From an uncultured Oligoflexia bacterium (GTDB lineage Bacteria; Bdellovibrionota; Bacteriovoracia; Bacteriovoracales; Bacteriovoracaceae), in NCBI GenBank assembly GCA_950061135.1, contig CATLVU010000018.1, positions 1-34,618 on the forward strand: a DNA stretch of 34,618 nt, given 5' to 3'. The notes below the pieces were generated by a model that saw only the letters and a list, made by a program, of their open reading frames with translations, was not told where the DNA came from and searched no databases. This document shows positions 23,529 through 32,639 of the stretch, one piece after another; positions within the stretch are counted from its first letter, which is position 1, and each line of letters begins with the position of its first letter. Position numbers and translations under genes: made by a program.

Positions 23529-25516
23529 TGTATGGTGATGATGAATTAATTAAGGTTCATAAAAGTCGTGGGATTCAAATCGCTTATATTGTATTAGGTT
23601 GTTTTGGAATTATTTTATTAAGACTTTGGTATTTGCAAATATTTCAAGGTGATGTTTATCATCGGTTTTCTATTCAAAACCGATTAAGAAAAGAAATAAA
23701 TCGAGCACCTAGAGGAATGATATATAGTCGAAATAATATTCTAATGGTTGATAATACTCCAAGATTAGATGCGGTTTTGACAAGACAGTTTTTACTTAAC
23801 AAAAATGAAACAATTGAAAGACTCAGTAAAATTCTAAATATCGAAGTTGAGGAAATTAATAAAACAATTAATAGGTACTCTTTTCAGGCAAAATATCGTC
23901 CGATAATCATCAAAAAAAATATCAGCTTTGAAGAAGTAGCAAGGATTGAAACAGAAAATGCTTTTTTGCCAGGAGTGAGTGTTGAGACATTTATTAGTAG
24001 AGACTATATAGATAAAAATGTTGGGGCCCATGTTCTAGGATATATTTCTGAAATATCACAATCACAACTTCCTAAGTATAAGAATAGAGATAAATATGAT
24101 TACAAACTAGGTGACTTTATTGGTCAGTTTGGACTAGAAGAGCGAATGGATAAGACTCTTCGCGGGGAGAACGGATTCGACTTTGTTGAGGTAGATGCAC
24201 TTGGGAGAAAAAGAAAATATGTTAATACGGATAATATTTTCAAAGGAATACCAGATCTTGGTGTTGAGCCAGGAAAAAATCTACAACTGACATTAGATAG
24301 GGATATGCAGGAAGTGGCTTATAATGCTTTGGGGGAACAATCAGGTAGTGTTGTTGCTCTTGATGTGAGTAATGGGGAAGTGCTAACCATGATCTCAACT
24401 CCTGCTTTTGATCCTTCAAGGTTTTCAAGGGGAGTAAGTCAGGAGTACTGGAGTTCTCTTATTAATAATGAAGAAAAGCCCATGATTGATAGGAGTATTC
24501 AAGAACACTTTCCACCGGGATCAACCTTTAAGCCATTCACAGCGATAACGGCATTAGAAAAAGGCCTTATTGAAAGTGATTCTAAAATTCGCTGTCATGG
24601 TTCATTTAAGCTTGGACGTAAGACTTATTATAGTTGGAAAAGATATGGTAAAGAAAAAGTCGATATTACAGATGCCTTAAAGCATTCTTGTAATGTGTTT
24701 TTTTATGACATTGCCTCAAGGATGGATATCGATGATTTAGCGACTTACGCTAAAAAATTTGGTTTTGGTAACAGGACTGGAGTAAACCTACAAAGAGAAG
24801 TATCAGGCCTTATCCCTACGAAGGAATGGAAATTAAAAAGTAATGGGGTTCCTTGGCAACAAGGCGAGACATTATCTTGCTCTATTGGACAATCATATGT
24901 TTTAGTTTCTACTTTGCAGTTAGCAAATGCATACGCAGCAATTGCAACAAGAGGAAAATTATATAAACCTACTTTGGTAAAAAAAATCTTTGATAATGAT
25001 GGGAAAATTATAAAAGAATCAAAACCTGAATTATTATCAGAGATTCAATTAAAAGAATCAACATGGGATGCTGTACAAGCAGGGCTTTATAAAGTTGCTA
25101 ATGAGCCTGGTGGAACTGCATGGTGGCGCAGAGGGTACGGAAATCAAATGTCAGGGAAAACCGGAACCTCTCAAGTAATAGCTGCAAAGAGTGAACAAGA
25201 CTTATATTCTAAATGCGATGAAAGAGAGTATCAGTATCGACATCATGGTGTATTTGTTGCTTATGCTCCAGCTTATGATCCTAAAATCGCAGTAGCGGCT
25301 TTAGTTGAGCATGGCTGTGCTGGTTCGAGAGCAGCAGCTCCAATAGTAGAGAAAGTTATTAATACCTATATGAAAAAATATCATCCAAGTGAGTATGAAA
25401 AAAACGTTGAAAAAGAGCGTGAACAAATGAATAGGTATTGGGCCCAAGTAAGAGCAAAGAAAAATGCTGAGGCCAAAAAGAATAATGAGCAAGAAACAGA
25501 GGAAGAAGGCGATTGA
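23528..25516 (+). CDS. mrdA: Penicillin-binding protein 2 (elongation transpeptidase)
   Basis: The 662-aa product has an N-terminal membrane helix (~15-38), a pedestal/dimerisation domain (~50-240) and a transpeptidase domain with all three catalytic motifs: S-T-F-K (332-335, Ser332 nucleophile), S-C-N (387-389) and K-T-G-T (544-547). It cross-links peptidoglycan during cell elongation in partnership with RodA, which is encoded next with a 4-nt overlap. The C-terminal ~45 residues are a charged Lys/Glu-rich tail beyond the domain. The length fits the PBP2 family. Confidence 0.96.
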   Translation: MYGDDELIKVHKSRGIQIAYIVLGCFGIILLRLWYLQIFQGDVYHRFSIQNRLRKEINRAPRGMIYSRNNILMVDNTPRLDAVLTRQFLLNKNETIERLSKILNIEVEEINKTINRYSFQAKYRPIIIKKNISFEEVARIETENAFLPGVSVETFISRDYIDKNVGAHVLGYISEISQSQLPKYKNRDKYDYKLGDFIGQFGLEERMDKTLRGENGFDFVEVDALGRKRKYVNTDNIFKGIPDLGVEPGKNLQLTLDRDMQEVAYNALGEQSGSVVALDVSNGEVLTMISTPAFDPSRFSRGVSQEYWSSLINNEEKPMIDRSIQEHFPPGSTFKPFTAITALEKGLIESDSKIRCHGSFKLGRKTYYSWKRYGKEKVDITDALKHSCNVFFYDIASRMDIDDLATYAKKFGFGNRTGVNLQREVSGLIPTKEWKLKSNGVPWQQGETLSCSIGQSYVLVSTLQLANAYAAIATRGKLYKPTLVKKIFDNDGKIIKESKPELLSEIQLKESTWDAVQAGLYKVANEPGGTAWWRRGYGNQMSGKTGTSQVIAAKSEQDLYSKCDEREYQYRHHGVFVAYAPAYDPKIAVAALVEHGCAGSRAAAPIVEKVINTYMKKYHPSEYEKNVEKEREQMNRYWAQVRAKKNAEAKKNNEQETEEEGD

Positions 25517-26622
25517 GACAGCAAATTTTTAACTTCTTTAAAAGATATGACTTCAGTTTTATTGGGAGTATGACTGCCATTTTTTTTATTGGCATTTTAA
25601 ACTTATATTCTGCCACCCACGCGCATACCAGTTTATCTATGCAAAACTTATATCAGTCGCAACTTGTCTGGTTTTTTGTTGCGATACTGGTTGCCTTTAT
25701 TATCAGTTTAGTACCAGCAAAAAACTGGTTTCGCTTTTCATATTTTTTCTATGGCGTGAATATTATTCTTCTTATACTCGTTCTTGTTATGGGGCATAAA
25801 GGAATGGGAGCACAAAGGTGGCTTGTCATTGGGGGATTTCGACTGCAGCCATCGGAGCTTATGAAAGTATCGATAGTATTAGCTCTTGCAAGATATTTTA
25901 CTCGAATGAATCCCGAGAAGAGACTAAATTTAAAAGATATAATTTTACCATTTATTATCACATTAGTGCCTGCGGTTTTGATTATAATGCAACCAGATTT
26001 AGGTACTGGATTAATTTTAATATTAATTTTCTGTGTAATAGTCTTTTTTAAAAGACTTAAATGGAAGTCTATTATTTCTCTAGGGCTTATTGGCTTGATG
26101 AGTGGTCTCGTTATGTACAATTTTGGCTTAAAGGAATATCAGCGAAAAAGGATAAGAACCTTTATAAACCCATATGAAGACGCAAAAGGCTCGGGTTATA
26201 ATGCTATTCAATCGCAGATTGCAATCGGGTCTGGACGTTTTTTTGGAAAAGGATTTAAAAATTCTTCGCAAGCTTCATTGAATTATCTACCAGAGAATCA
26301 TACTGACTTTGTCTTTTCTATCTTTAATGAAGAACATGGGCTCTTTGGTTCTATCGTTTTAATCGCCTTGTACTCAGTTTTAATGCTCAGGTTTATATGG
26401 CTGTCGGGTTCTGTGCTGCGGATATATGATTCAATTATGGCAATTGGTGTTATGTCCATATTCTTTTGGCATACATTTATCAATATGTGCATGGTCATGG
26501 GACTTATGCCAATCGTTGGACTTCCACTACCTTTTATGAGTTATGGGGGATCAAGTATGCTCACCTTTGGAATCTGTATCGGGCTAGCAACCAGTTTAAG
26601 TAATTCTAGAAATATTTTCTAA
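25513..26622 (+). CDS. rodA: Peptidoglycan glycosyltransferase RodA
   Basis: The 369-aa multispanning SEDS protein has G-F-R-L-Q-P-S-E-L-M-K (about 106-116), E-N-H-T-D-F-V-F-S (~260-268) and L-P-L-P-F-M-S-Y-G-G-S-S (~338-349), all family hallmarks. RodA polymerises glycan strands with PBP2. The start is TTG (25513-25515), overlapping the PBP2 stop (TTGA); GAGGAAGAAGG just upstream supplies the SD. Its last 27 nt overlap the 3' end of the convergent manC gene. Confidence 0.95.
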   Translation: MRQQIFNFFKRYDFSFIGSMTAIFFIGILNLYSATHAHTSLSMQNLYQSQLVWFFVAILVAFIISLVPAKNWFRFSYFFYGVNIILLILVLVMGHKGMGAQRWLVIGGFRLQPSELMKVSIVLALARYFTRMNPEKRLNLKDIILPFIITLVPAVLIIMQPDLGTGLILILIFCVIVFFKRLKWKSIISLGLIGLMSGLVMYNFGLKEYQRKRIRTFINPYEDAKGSGYNAIQSQIAIGSGRFFGKGFKNSSQASLNYLPENHTDFVFSIFNEEHGLFGSIVLIALYSVLMLRFIWLSGSVLRIYDSIMAIGVMSIFFWHTFINMCMVMGLMPIVGLPLPFMSYGGSSMLTFGICIGLATSLSNSRNIF

Positions 26623-27609
26623 AAGCGTTTTTACTTTTTGTGATTGGCCTTTCTTGCCAATCAAAATTGCATCTTCTGATTCAACGATAATTAGATCTTC
26701 AATATTAAAGGTAGCAATTAGCTTTTTATTTGAAATCGTAAGGTTGTTTTTTGAGTCTAGGTGTACCGTGTTTTTATCTAGTGTATTACCGTTTGAATCT
26801 TGTGGTAAGTGCTTGGCCAAAGAATCAAATGATCCTAAATCTGACCAGTCAATAGGAGAGAAGACGACTTTAACATTTTCGCTTTTTTCCATTACGGCAT
26901 AGTCAATAGAATTAGCAGGAATATTAGTCATGTCTTTTTCATTAATGTAATAAGTTTTATTTTCAACTTCTGCACTATTAACGGCCTTGCTACTTTTTAG
27001 AAAGATTTGTGGCGAGTGCTTTTCTAACTCACTTAAAAAAACCTTTGCTTTAAATAAAAACATTCCACTATTCCAGAAGAAGTTTTCACTTTGAACATAT
27101 TGGGTCGCTGTTTTTAGATCAGGCTTTTCTTTGAAAGAGATAACATTTTCACCGTCAGCCTCAATATAACCATAACCGGTTTCAGGATGTAATGGCTCAA
27201 TTCCAAAAGTGACAAGTTGATCTTCAAGACTAAGCTCTTGCGCTCTTGAAACGGTCTTTTGGTATTCTTGTTGGTTTTCAATTAAATGATCTGCAGGAAC
27301 GATAAAAATGGTATCTTCTGCGTATGCATGAGCTGCGAGGGCTATTGCCGGTGCAGTATTTCTACCAACTGGTTCGATAATGAAGTCGCATTTTTCAATG
27401 AGTTCATCAGGAATTTGACTTTTACATAAGTTAAGTTGTTCTTTGTTTACAACGATTGTAATCGCACTTACAAATGCTTTATTTCTGTCTAAGGTCATTT
27501 GAAAAAGCGATTTTCCATCAAATAGAGGAACAAATTGTTTAGGTGAGGTTTTTGTACTAATGGGCCAGAGCCTAGTTCCTGAGCCTCCACACATAATGAT
27601 TAATCTCAC
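26596..27609 (-). CDS. manC: Mannose-1-phosphate guanylyltransferase
   Basis: The 337-aa product has the nucleotidyltransferase start C-G-G-S-G-T-R-L-W-P-I-S (7-18) with the following K-Q-F segment, V-P-A-D-H-L-I (~99-105) and F-K-E-K-P-D. It makes GDP-mannose from mannose-1-phosphate and GTP for surface polysaccharide or glycoconjugates. It lacks the C-terminal phosphomannose isomerase domain of the longer bifunctional form. The start is GTG (27609-27607) with AAGGA upstream. The gene lies 13 nt after mgtE, so both may share a transcript, and its 3' end overlaps rodA on the other strand. Confidence 0.9.
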   Translation of the reverse strand: MRLIIMCGGSGTRLWPISTKTSPKQFVPLFDGKSLFQMTLDRNKAFVSAITIVVNKEQLNLCKSQIPDELIEKCDFIIEPVGRNTAPAIALAAHAYAEDTIFIVPADHLIENQQEYQKTVSRAQELSLEDQLVTFGIEPLHPETGYGYIEADGENVISFKEKPDLKTATQYVQSENFFWNSGMFLFKAKVFLSELEKHSPQIFLKSSKAVNSAEVENKTYYINEKDMTNIPANSIDYAVMEKSENVKVVFSPIDWSDLGSFDSLAKHLPQDSNGNTLDKNTVHLDSKNNLTISNKKLIATFNIEDLIIVESEDAILIGKKGQSQKVKTLLENISRIT

Positions 27610-27622
27610 GGTTTATCCTTGT

Positions 27623-29023
27623 TTAAAGACTAAGTTCTAATGCATATGATGCTACTGCAAAATAAATAAGAAGACCAGTAATGTCCACTGTTGTTGTTAT
27701 TGCTGGGCTTGCTGCAACTGCAGGGTCTCCTCCCAGTCTATTCACAAGAATTGGAAGACCTGCTCCAATAAGAGCGGAAGATATGACTTGAAGACCTATC
27801 GCTAACGATATAACAAAAGCAATAAATGAGAATGTCATATTAGGTGGCAAGAGTGACATTGTTGTGAAAAAAGCGACTTTAATAAATATTAGTCCTCCAA
27901 CACAGAAAGATAAAAGAAATGATATTTTCATTTCCTTAAATAGGATGTGAAACCAATCTTTTTCATCAATGTCACCTAATGCTAAAGAGCGAATAACTAA
28001 TGTTGCTGCCTGACTCCCAGTGTTTCCTCCTGTTGCAGTCATCATTGGCATATAAAGTGCCAAGATAATAAGCTGTTCAAGAACATTTTGATATTTATGA
28101 ATAATTAAACCTGATATAAGTCCAACAGCTGCCAGAGAAACAAGCCAAACAACTCTTCTTTGAAAATGTTTAAATGTTGAAATTTTAAGATAGGTATCTT
28201 CTTGTTCTGAAGGACTAATCCCCATAAATTTTTCCATATCTTCAGTATGCTCAGCTCGAATGACATCAATTGCTTCTTCGTGGGAAACAATTCCTACTAG
28301 TTGGTTTCTTGTATTAAGAACAGGAATTGCAACAAGGTCGTGTTTTTCAATTTTCATGGCAACACTTTCTCTATCTTCGTTTACATGAGCATAGACAAAA
28401 TGGTCGTTCACAATATCTCTCACAATATCTTTTGGATGAGACATGATAAGATTTTTTATTGTAACAATCCCAAGCATTTCCATATCATCATTAACAACAT
28501 AGATGTAATAGATCATTTTTTGAGAAGGAGCATCGTGACGAATTTTTGCAATTGCCTGCTGGCATGTCATGTTTATAAGAATTGTTGCAAAGTCGGTGTT
28601 CATAATACCACCAGCCGTTTCTGGTGGGTATGAACTTAAGACAATAATGTCTTCTCTTGTTTTTTTATCTAGATATGGAATTAAGTCAATTTGTTCTTCA
28701 TTACTCATTTCTTGGTAGAGATCTGCACGAACATCCGAGTACATAGATGCAAAAAGATCAGCGGCAAATTTTTTATCCAAAACTTTAAATATTTCATACT
28801 GAGTATCAAGAGAAAGATAAGAAAAAACTTTGGCCCCAATTTCAATATTAGGTGTTTTTATAAAACGTACTATATCAGTCAGTTGGTAGGTTTCAAGTAT
28901 TTCAATAATAGTTGCAGGAGGATAGTTTTCAAAAGCCTCAGCAATTTCATCTTGACTATCCTTCTCAAGAACTAACTTGAGCTCTTTATGACTTTCAATT
29001 AATTCATAGTCTTCCATATCCAT
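27623..29023 (-). CDS. mgtE: Magnesium transporter MgtE
   Basis: The 466-aa product has the MgtE layout: an N-terminal helical superhelix (~20-130), with P-P-E-T-A-G-G-I-M-N-T-D-F at its end (~133-145), two CBS domains (~140-260) that sense Mg2+, and a C-terminal membrane domain of about five helices with M-M-T-A-T-G-G-N-T-G-S-Q-A-A-T-L (~325-340), the pore-forming signature. It is an inner-membrane Mg2+ channel gated by intracellular Mg2+. With only 96 nt to the divergent gene there is no room for an M-box riboswitch plus promoter, and I see no such structure. Confidence 0.95.
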   Translation of the reverse strand: MDMEDYELIESHKELKLVLEKDSQDEIAEAFENYPPATIIEILETYQLTDIVRFIKTPNIEIGAKVFSYLSLDTQYEIFKVLDKKFAADLFASMYSDVRADLYQEMSNEEQIDLIPYLDKKTREDIIVLSSYPPETAGGIMNTDFATILINMTCQQAIAKIRHDAPSQKMIYYIYVVNDDMEMLGIVTIKNLIMSHPKDIVRDIVNDHFVYAHVNEDRESVAMKIEKHDLVAIPVLNTRNQLVGIVSHEEAIDVIRAEHTEDMEKFMGISPSEQEDTYLKISTFKHFQRRVVWLVSLAAVGLISGLIIHKYQNVLEQLIILALYMPMMTATGGNTGSQAATLVIRSLALGDIDEKDWFHILFKEMKISFLLSFCVGGLIFIKVAFFTTMSLLPPNMTFSFIAFVISLAIGLQVISSALIGAGLPILVNRLGGDPAVAASPAITTTVDITGLLIYFAVASYALELSL

Positions 29024-29053
29024 CTTATCGTCATTTTTTTGGTTTTATTTATG

Positions 29054-29075
29054 AAACAAATAATTAAGTTTGTTT
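29054..29075. repeat. Inverted repeat in the mgtE / signalling-gene divergent region
   Basis: AAACAAA (29054-29060) and TTTGTTT (29069-29075) are exact reverse complements around an 8-nt AT spacer, midway in the 96-bp divergent region. It could be an operator for both genes. Its AT-only composition apart from one G/C pair per arm makes chance occurrence possible. Confidence 0.35.
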
Positions 29076-29119
29076 TAAAAATAACCGAAAAGACATCGAT
29101 GAATAAAGGGAGAGGTTAG

Positions 29120-31168
29120 TTGGATAGTAGTAATTTATACTTATTTGGATTAGATCATGAATCTGATTTGATAAAATCCTTAAAAGTCATTTTTCAACAT
29201 AAAACTGATGTTGAAGTACATTCTATTAGCGGAGTCCAAGCTGCCTTAAAGTTTGAAAACTTTACAGGCGTTTTCTTATTTAAAGTGAGAAATAAAAAAG
29301 ATCTTCAAGATGCCGTCATCATTTTAAAAAAGCATAAGCAATATATTCAAAAAGGCTATTTAAAACCTGCATGTATTCTTTACGTTAAGAATCAGAGGGT
29401 TGAGCAAATTCTGAGAAAATATTCTTGTAGAGACTTTGTTGATCGAGGAATAGCACCAAAAAGCTTTAGCTTTAAAATAGATTTTTGGTTTAAAGGTATT
29501 TTAAAACTAGTTGAAAAAGATAGTAGAGTTTCATTTAAGAACAATAAGTCAGAAACGGGGCAAGCAGAGGAATTAACAAAAGAGGCGATTGTTAATTCTC
29601 GTCCTCCCTTAGAGATTAATGAAGACTTTTGGTTACAAAAAGCAAAAAATCAGCCTAAAAAAGTTCTAGGAAAATGGATTGCTAAGATACAAGGCCCATC
29701 ATCCTTTGTCGTTTCTTGGACAGAGGTTGAGGGAGATGATGAAAATGAAAATTGCTGGAAGCTGGTAGCAAGATCAAAGGCCGGTGAAGACTTCGTTTTT
29801 TCTGAAGGAAGTTGGTATTTTTCAGGGGAAGCAAAGCCTGACTTTAACTGGAAAGAAAACAAGTGGGTATTCACAGGGAAATATATAAATTTATTTTATA
29901 AAGCAGAAGATCGCTGTGATTATAGATTTTATACAAAGAATGAAATTTTATATGTTACAAAAGATTCCAATATTGCCCTAAATTGGGAAAATAATGTTGT
30001 TCAAACTTTTGAGGGTGAATATAGCTTTGATCGAAATAACGATAAACAAAAAGAAGAGGCTAATCTTGAAGGTGAAAAAGATCAAGGAAGTTATTTAAAA
30101 GGAAAGAATCAAAAAGAGCATCGGAAAGGACCACTGAAAGGGAAGTTAGAAGATGCAGAACAAAGTATTGAAGATTTACTTTCCAAGAGTGGATTTGAAG
30201 TAGATGCTGATGATCTTAAGGGAAGTTCTAATTTCACAGATGATGAGATTGATGATTTAGATGGAGAGTCAAATACAGAAAACCTAGACGGTTTGATGCG
30301 ATCTGAGCTGACACCCCTCGAGAAAAAGTCTAAAAACAATAATAATGCAAATGAAGCTGATGAAATAGATGGGAATTTAAGTGGGAAACTCTCAAGTCAA
30401 GAGAAGAACCAAGAAGAAAAGCAAAAAGAGTCAAATGTTGACGATATCGATGGCAACTTACGTAATGAATTACAACCCCTTAAACCATTACAAAAAAACA
30501 ATGACTCGAATAAAGAATTTACAGAGAGTGATAATGGCCCGCTTGATGGAAAGTCTACTACCGATGATATTGATGGTAGACTACGAAGCCCAAATTTACA
30601 GAAAGAAAAACAGAAAAAGACATCAGATTATCAATCAAAACAAGCCAGTACTGCTGAAGATGCGATTGATGACTTTGCCAATGCTCTTCAAAAGAAACTT
30701 GAAAATGCTGTAAATCCCAAATTATCCCCAAGTAAACAAAGCTCAAAAGAAAAGAATCAGAGTCATAGTGGAGATAATTTTTTTGATCATTATAAAGAGG
30801 CAGATGAACTTAATTTGAACTTAGAGTCAGGAGAAGTAGAAACATATATATCATTTAAAGGTAAACAACAGAAGTATGAAGTAAACTTCGATGAATTATA
30901 TGAAGATGAAGCTGTTTTTAAAACAAACGAAGATATTTTTAACGCTAAAGATTTAATTCATGCTCATGTTATCTTAACTTATGGTGGAAAATCAATTGTA
31001 CTCGAATTCGATGGAGAGATATCTCATATAGAAAAGGATGAGATAACTTGTTTGTATATTAAAGCAACTAACTTAGACGCACGTGAATATGAAAAGTTTG
31101 TTAGTCTGTATCAAGAAAGGCAAGAGCATATAGTAAACTTCTTTTCCCATGCTAAAGGAGTTGCTTGA
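29120..31168 (+). CDS. Large signalling/adaptor protein with pseudo-receiver-like N-terminus and PilZ-like C-terminus
   Basis: The 682-aa product has no signal peptide. Residues ~1-125 have the alternating alpha/beta look of a response-regulator receiver but lack the acidic pocket and phospho-acceptor Asp. Residues ~165-310 are Trp-rich beta sheet of unknown family. A disordered, charged region (~310-545) repeats a short motif of the form [DE][DE][IL]DGxL, near 378, 413, 441 and 482, with related N-L-D-G-L and G-P-L-D-G copies between. The C-terminal ~565-680 resembles a PilZ-like beta barrel but lacks the R-x-x-x-R and D/N-x-S-x-x-G c-di-GMP motifs. The start is TTG (29120) after GGGAGAGG. 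It overlaps the receiver-TPR gene by one base, suggesting a working pair. Confidence 0.6.
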   Translation: MDSSNLYLFGLDHESDLIKSLKVIFQHKTDVEVHSISGVQAALKFENFTGVFLFKVRNKKDLQDAVIILKKHKQYIQKGYLKPACILYVKNQRVEQILRKYSCRDFVDRGIAPKSFSFKIDFWFKGILKLVEKDSRVSFKNNKSETGQAEELTKEAIVNSRPPLEINEDFWLQKAKNQPKKVLGKWIAKIQGPSSFVVSWTEVEGDDENENCWKLVARSKAGEDFVFSEGSWYFSGEAKPDFNWKENKWVFTGKYINLFYKAEDRCDYRFYTKNEILYVTKDSNIALNWENNVVQTFEGEYSFDRNNDKQKEEANLEGEKDQGSYLKGKNQKEHRKGPLKGKLEDAEQSIEDLLSKSGFEVDADDLKGSSNFTDDEIDDLDGESNTENLDGLMRSELTPLEKKSKNNNNANEADEIDGNLSGKLSSQEKNQEEKQKESNVDDIDGNLRNELQPLKPLQKNNDSNKEFTESDNGPLDGKSTTDDIDGRLRSPNLQKEKQKKTSDYQSKQASTAEDAIDDFANALQKKLENAVNPKLSPSKQSSKEKNQSHSGDNFFDHYKEADELNLNLESGEVETYISFKGKQQKYEVNFDELYEDEAVFKTNEDIFNAKDLIHAHVILTYGGKSIVLEFDGEISHIEKDEITCLYIKATNLDAREYEKFVSLYQERQEHIVNFFSHAKGVA

Positions 31169-32463
31169 TGTCAAACAACTTCGCATTATTAACCGATTAT
31201 TTAGCAACAGTTAATATATTAATTGTTGATGATAATATGGTTGCTCGAAACCGTTTAATAAAGGTTTTCGTTGAGATGGGTGCGAAAAGGGCCAATATTG
31301 AGAGCGTTGGTAATATGCATGATGCTAAATTTATGATTCATGATAAAAAACCAAAACTTGTTCTGGCTGATTATAAATTTAGAAACGGATCAGGTTTTGA
31401 ACTTTTTAATTATTATCGTAAACAAACGGAAGACACAGAGGCTCTGCTAATACTAGTAACTTCTAATATATCACAATCAGCTGTGGCCAAAGCAGCTGAA
31501 GAAGATGTCGATGCTTATATTTTAAAGCCTTACACAGCAAATTCTTTAAAGGAGAATTTGTTAAAATCTTTCATGGCCAAAATGCATCCGAGTGACTATG
31601 CAAAAAAAATCTTAGAAGGAAAAGAAGTTTTGTTTGAGAAGCAACAATTGGATGAAGCTGAAGTCTTATTTAGAGAAGCTTTAGAATTACATCCAAAACC
31701 TTCTCTCGCAAGATTTTATATCGCTCAAGTTGAACATCTAAGAAAAGAGATGAAAAGAGCTGAAGAAGAATACAACGAAGGTCTTTCGATAAATAAGATT
31801 CATTATAAATGTCAAATAGGCTTGTATGAATTATTTATGGAGCAAGAAAAATATGTGTCAGCTTATGGTGTAGTAAAAAATATTATAAAGTATTTTCCTG
31901 CTAATCCTCAAAGACTTCAAGAGGTAATACGACTTGCAATTCAGACTGAAAACTTTAAAGATATTGAATATTTTTATGATGTGTTTAAAGAGTTTGATGA
32001 GCGTGATGAGTTAATGACAAACTATATCTGTGCAGGCCTTTATGTCTTAGCTAAGTATTATCGAAGAGAAGAAGTTGAAGAAGAAGCCATTAAAACGTTG
32101 CATGCAATTAGTATTAGCTGTGGAACATTAACGAAGTATTTTAAGTCTGTTATGGGACTCTTAATCGATATGGGTCATCACCAAGAAGCGCGGAAAGTTA
32201 TGAACCGCTATAGTAAAGAAGAAACCAAAAACTATAAGATAGCCAAGTTCTTGGCCATGAGTTTTGAATATGATGCTCAAACGAAGATAACTGAAGGTCT
32301 TGCTTTGTATCATAGCGGTGTTAAGGACCCAGTGTGTATGCAAATAACATTACAGGCATTACATGGGTCTGGAGACAGGGAACGGTACAATTATTACTTA
32401 GATGAGGCTTCATTTCATTGGCCTGAAAGATTCTCTAGTGTCCATGGGTTATTAGCCGCCTAA
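31168..32463 (+). CDS. Response regulator receiver fused to TPR repeats
   Basis: The ATG at 31168 (TGATG overlap with the preceding stop, SD AAAGGAG at 31154-31160) gives 431 aa. Residues ~15-135 form an intact CheY-like receiver: acidic pair D21-D22, phospho-acceptor D68, T98 and K120 with the following Pro. The rest (~145-431) is a helical TPR array, e.g. A-E-V-L-F-R-E-A-L-E-L-H-P-K-P (~164-178). There is no DNA-binding or enzymatic output, so phosphorylation probably controls protein-protein contacts. The coupled upstream gene product is the obvious candidate partner. No histidine kinase is in the window. Confidence 0.85.
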   Translation: MSNNFALLTDYLATVNILIVDDNMVARNRLIKVFVEMGAKRANIESVGNMHDAKFMIHDKKPKLVLADYKFRNGSGFELFNYYRKQTEDTEALLILVTSNISQSAVAKAAEEDVDAYILKPYTANSLKENLLKSFMAKMHPSDYAKKILEGKEVLFEKQQLDEAEVLFREALELHPKPSLARFYIAQVEHLRKEMKRAEEEYNEGLSINKIHYKCQIGLYELFMEQEKYVSAYGVVKNIIKYFPANPQRLQEVIRLAIQTENFKDIEYFYDVFKEFDERDELMTNYICAGLYVLAKYYRREEVEEEAIKTLHAISISCGTLTKYFKSVMGLLIDMGHHQEARKVMNRYSKEETKNYKIAKFLAMSFEYDAQTKITEGLALYHSGVKDPVCMQITLQALHGSGDRERYNYYLDEASFHWPERFSSVHGLLAA

Positions 32464-32526
32464 ACATATTAGTCATTATAGTGATTCTAACCAGTTACAG
32501 CTATCTATCGATTATCTATTTATAAG

Positions 32527-32577
32527 TGCCAGAATATAAACTTTTCTCGGTTTCAAGAAGTGGCATATTTTTATTTT
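32527..32577 (+). terminator. Possible intrinsic terminator after the signalling pair
   Basis: TGCCA (32527-32531) can pair with TGGCA (32561-32565), enclosing an inner CTT/TCT-AGA/AAG helix with an 8-nt bulge, followed by a T-rich tract to 32577. The stem is imperfect, so this is a weak call. Confidence 0.35.
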
Positions 32578-32639
32578 ACTCATTGCAATTAATTTGGTGT
32601 TCTATTGTTAATTGGTAAATGAGAATAACAAAAGGTTAT

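Noticed and set aside
25749-26120. 123-codon antisense frame inside rodA
   Set aside because: It lies wholly within a well-supported membrane-protein gene; long antisense frames are common opposite hydrophobic codons.
28301-28633. 110-codon plus-strand frame inside mgtE
   Set aside because: It is antisense to the CBS region of mgtE and has a Phe/His/Asn-rich composition typical of a shadow frame.
30381-30713. 110-codon alternate frame in the 682-aa gene
   Set aside because: It overlaps the low-complexity linker of the main gene and reads as Lys/Met-rich noise.
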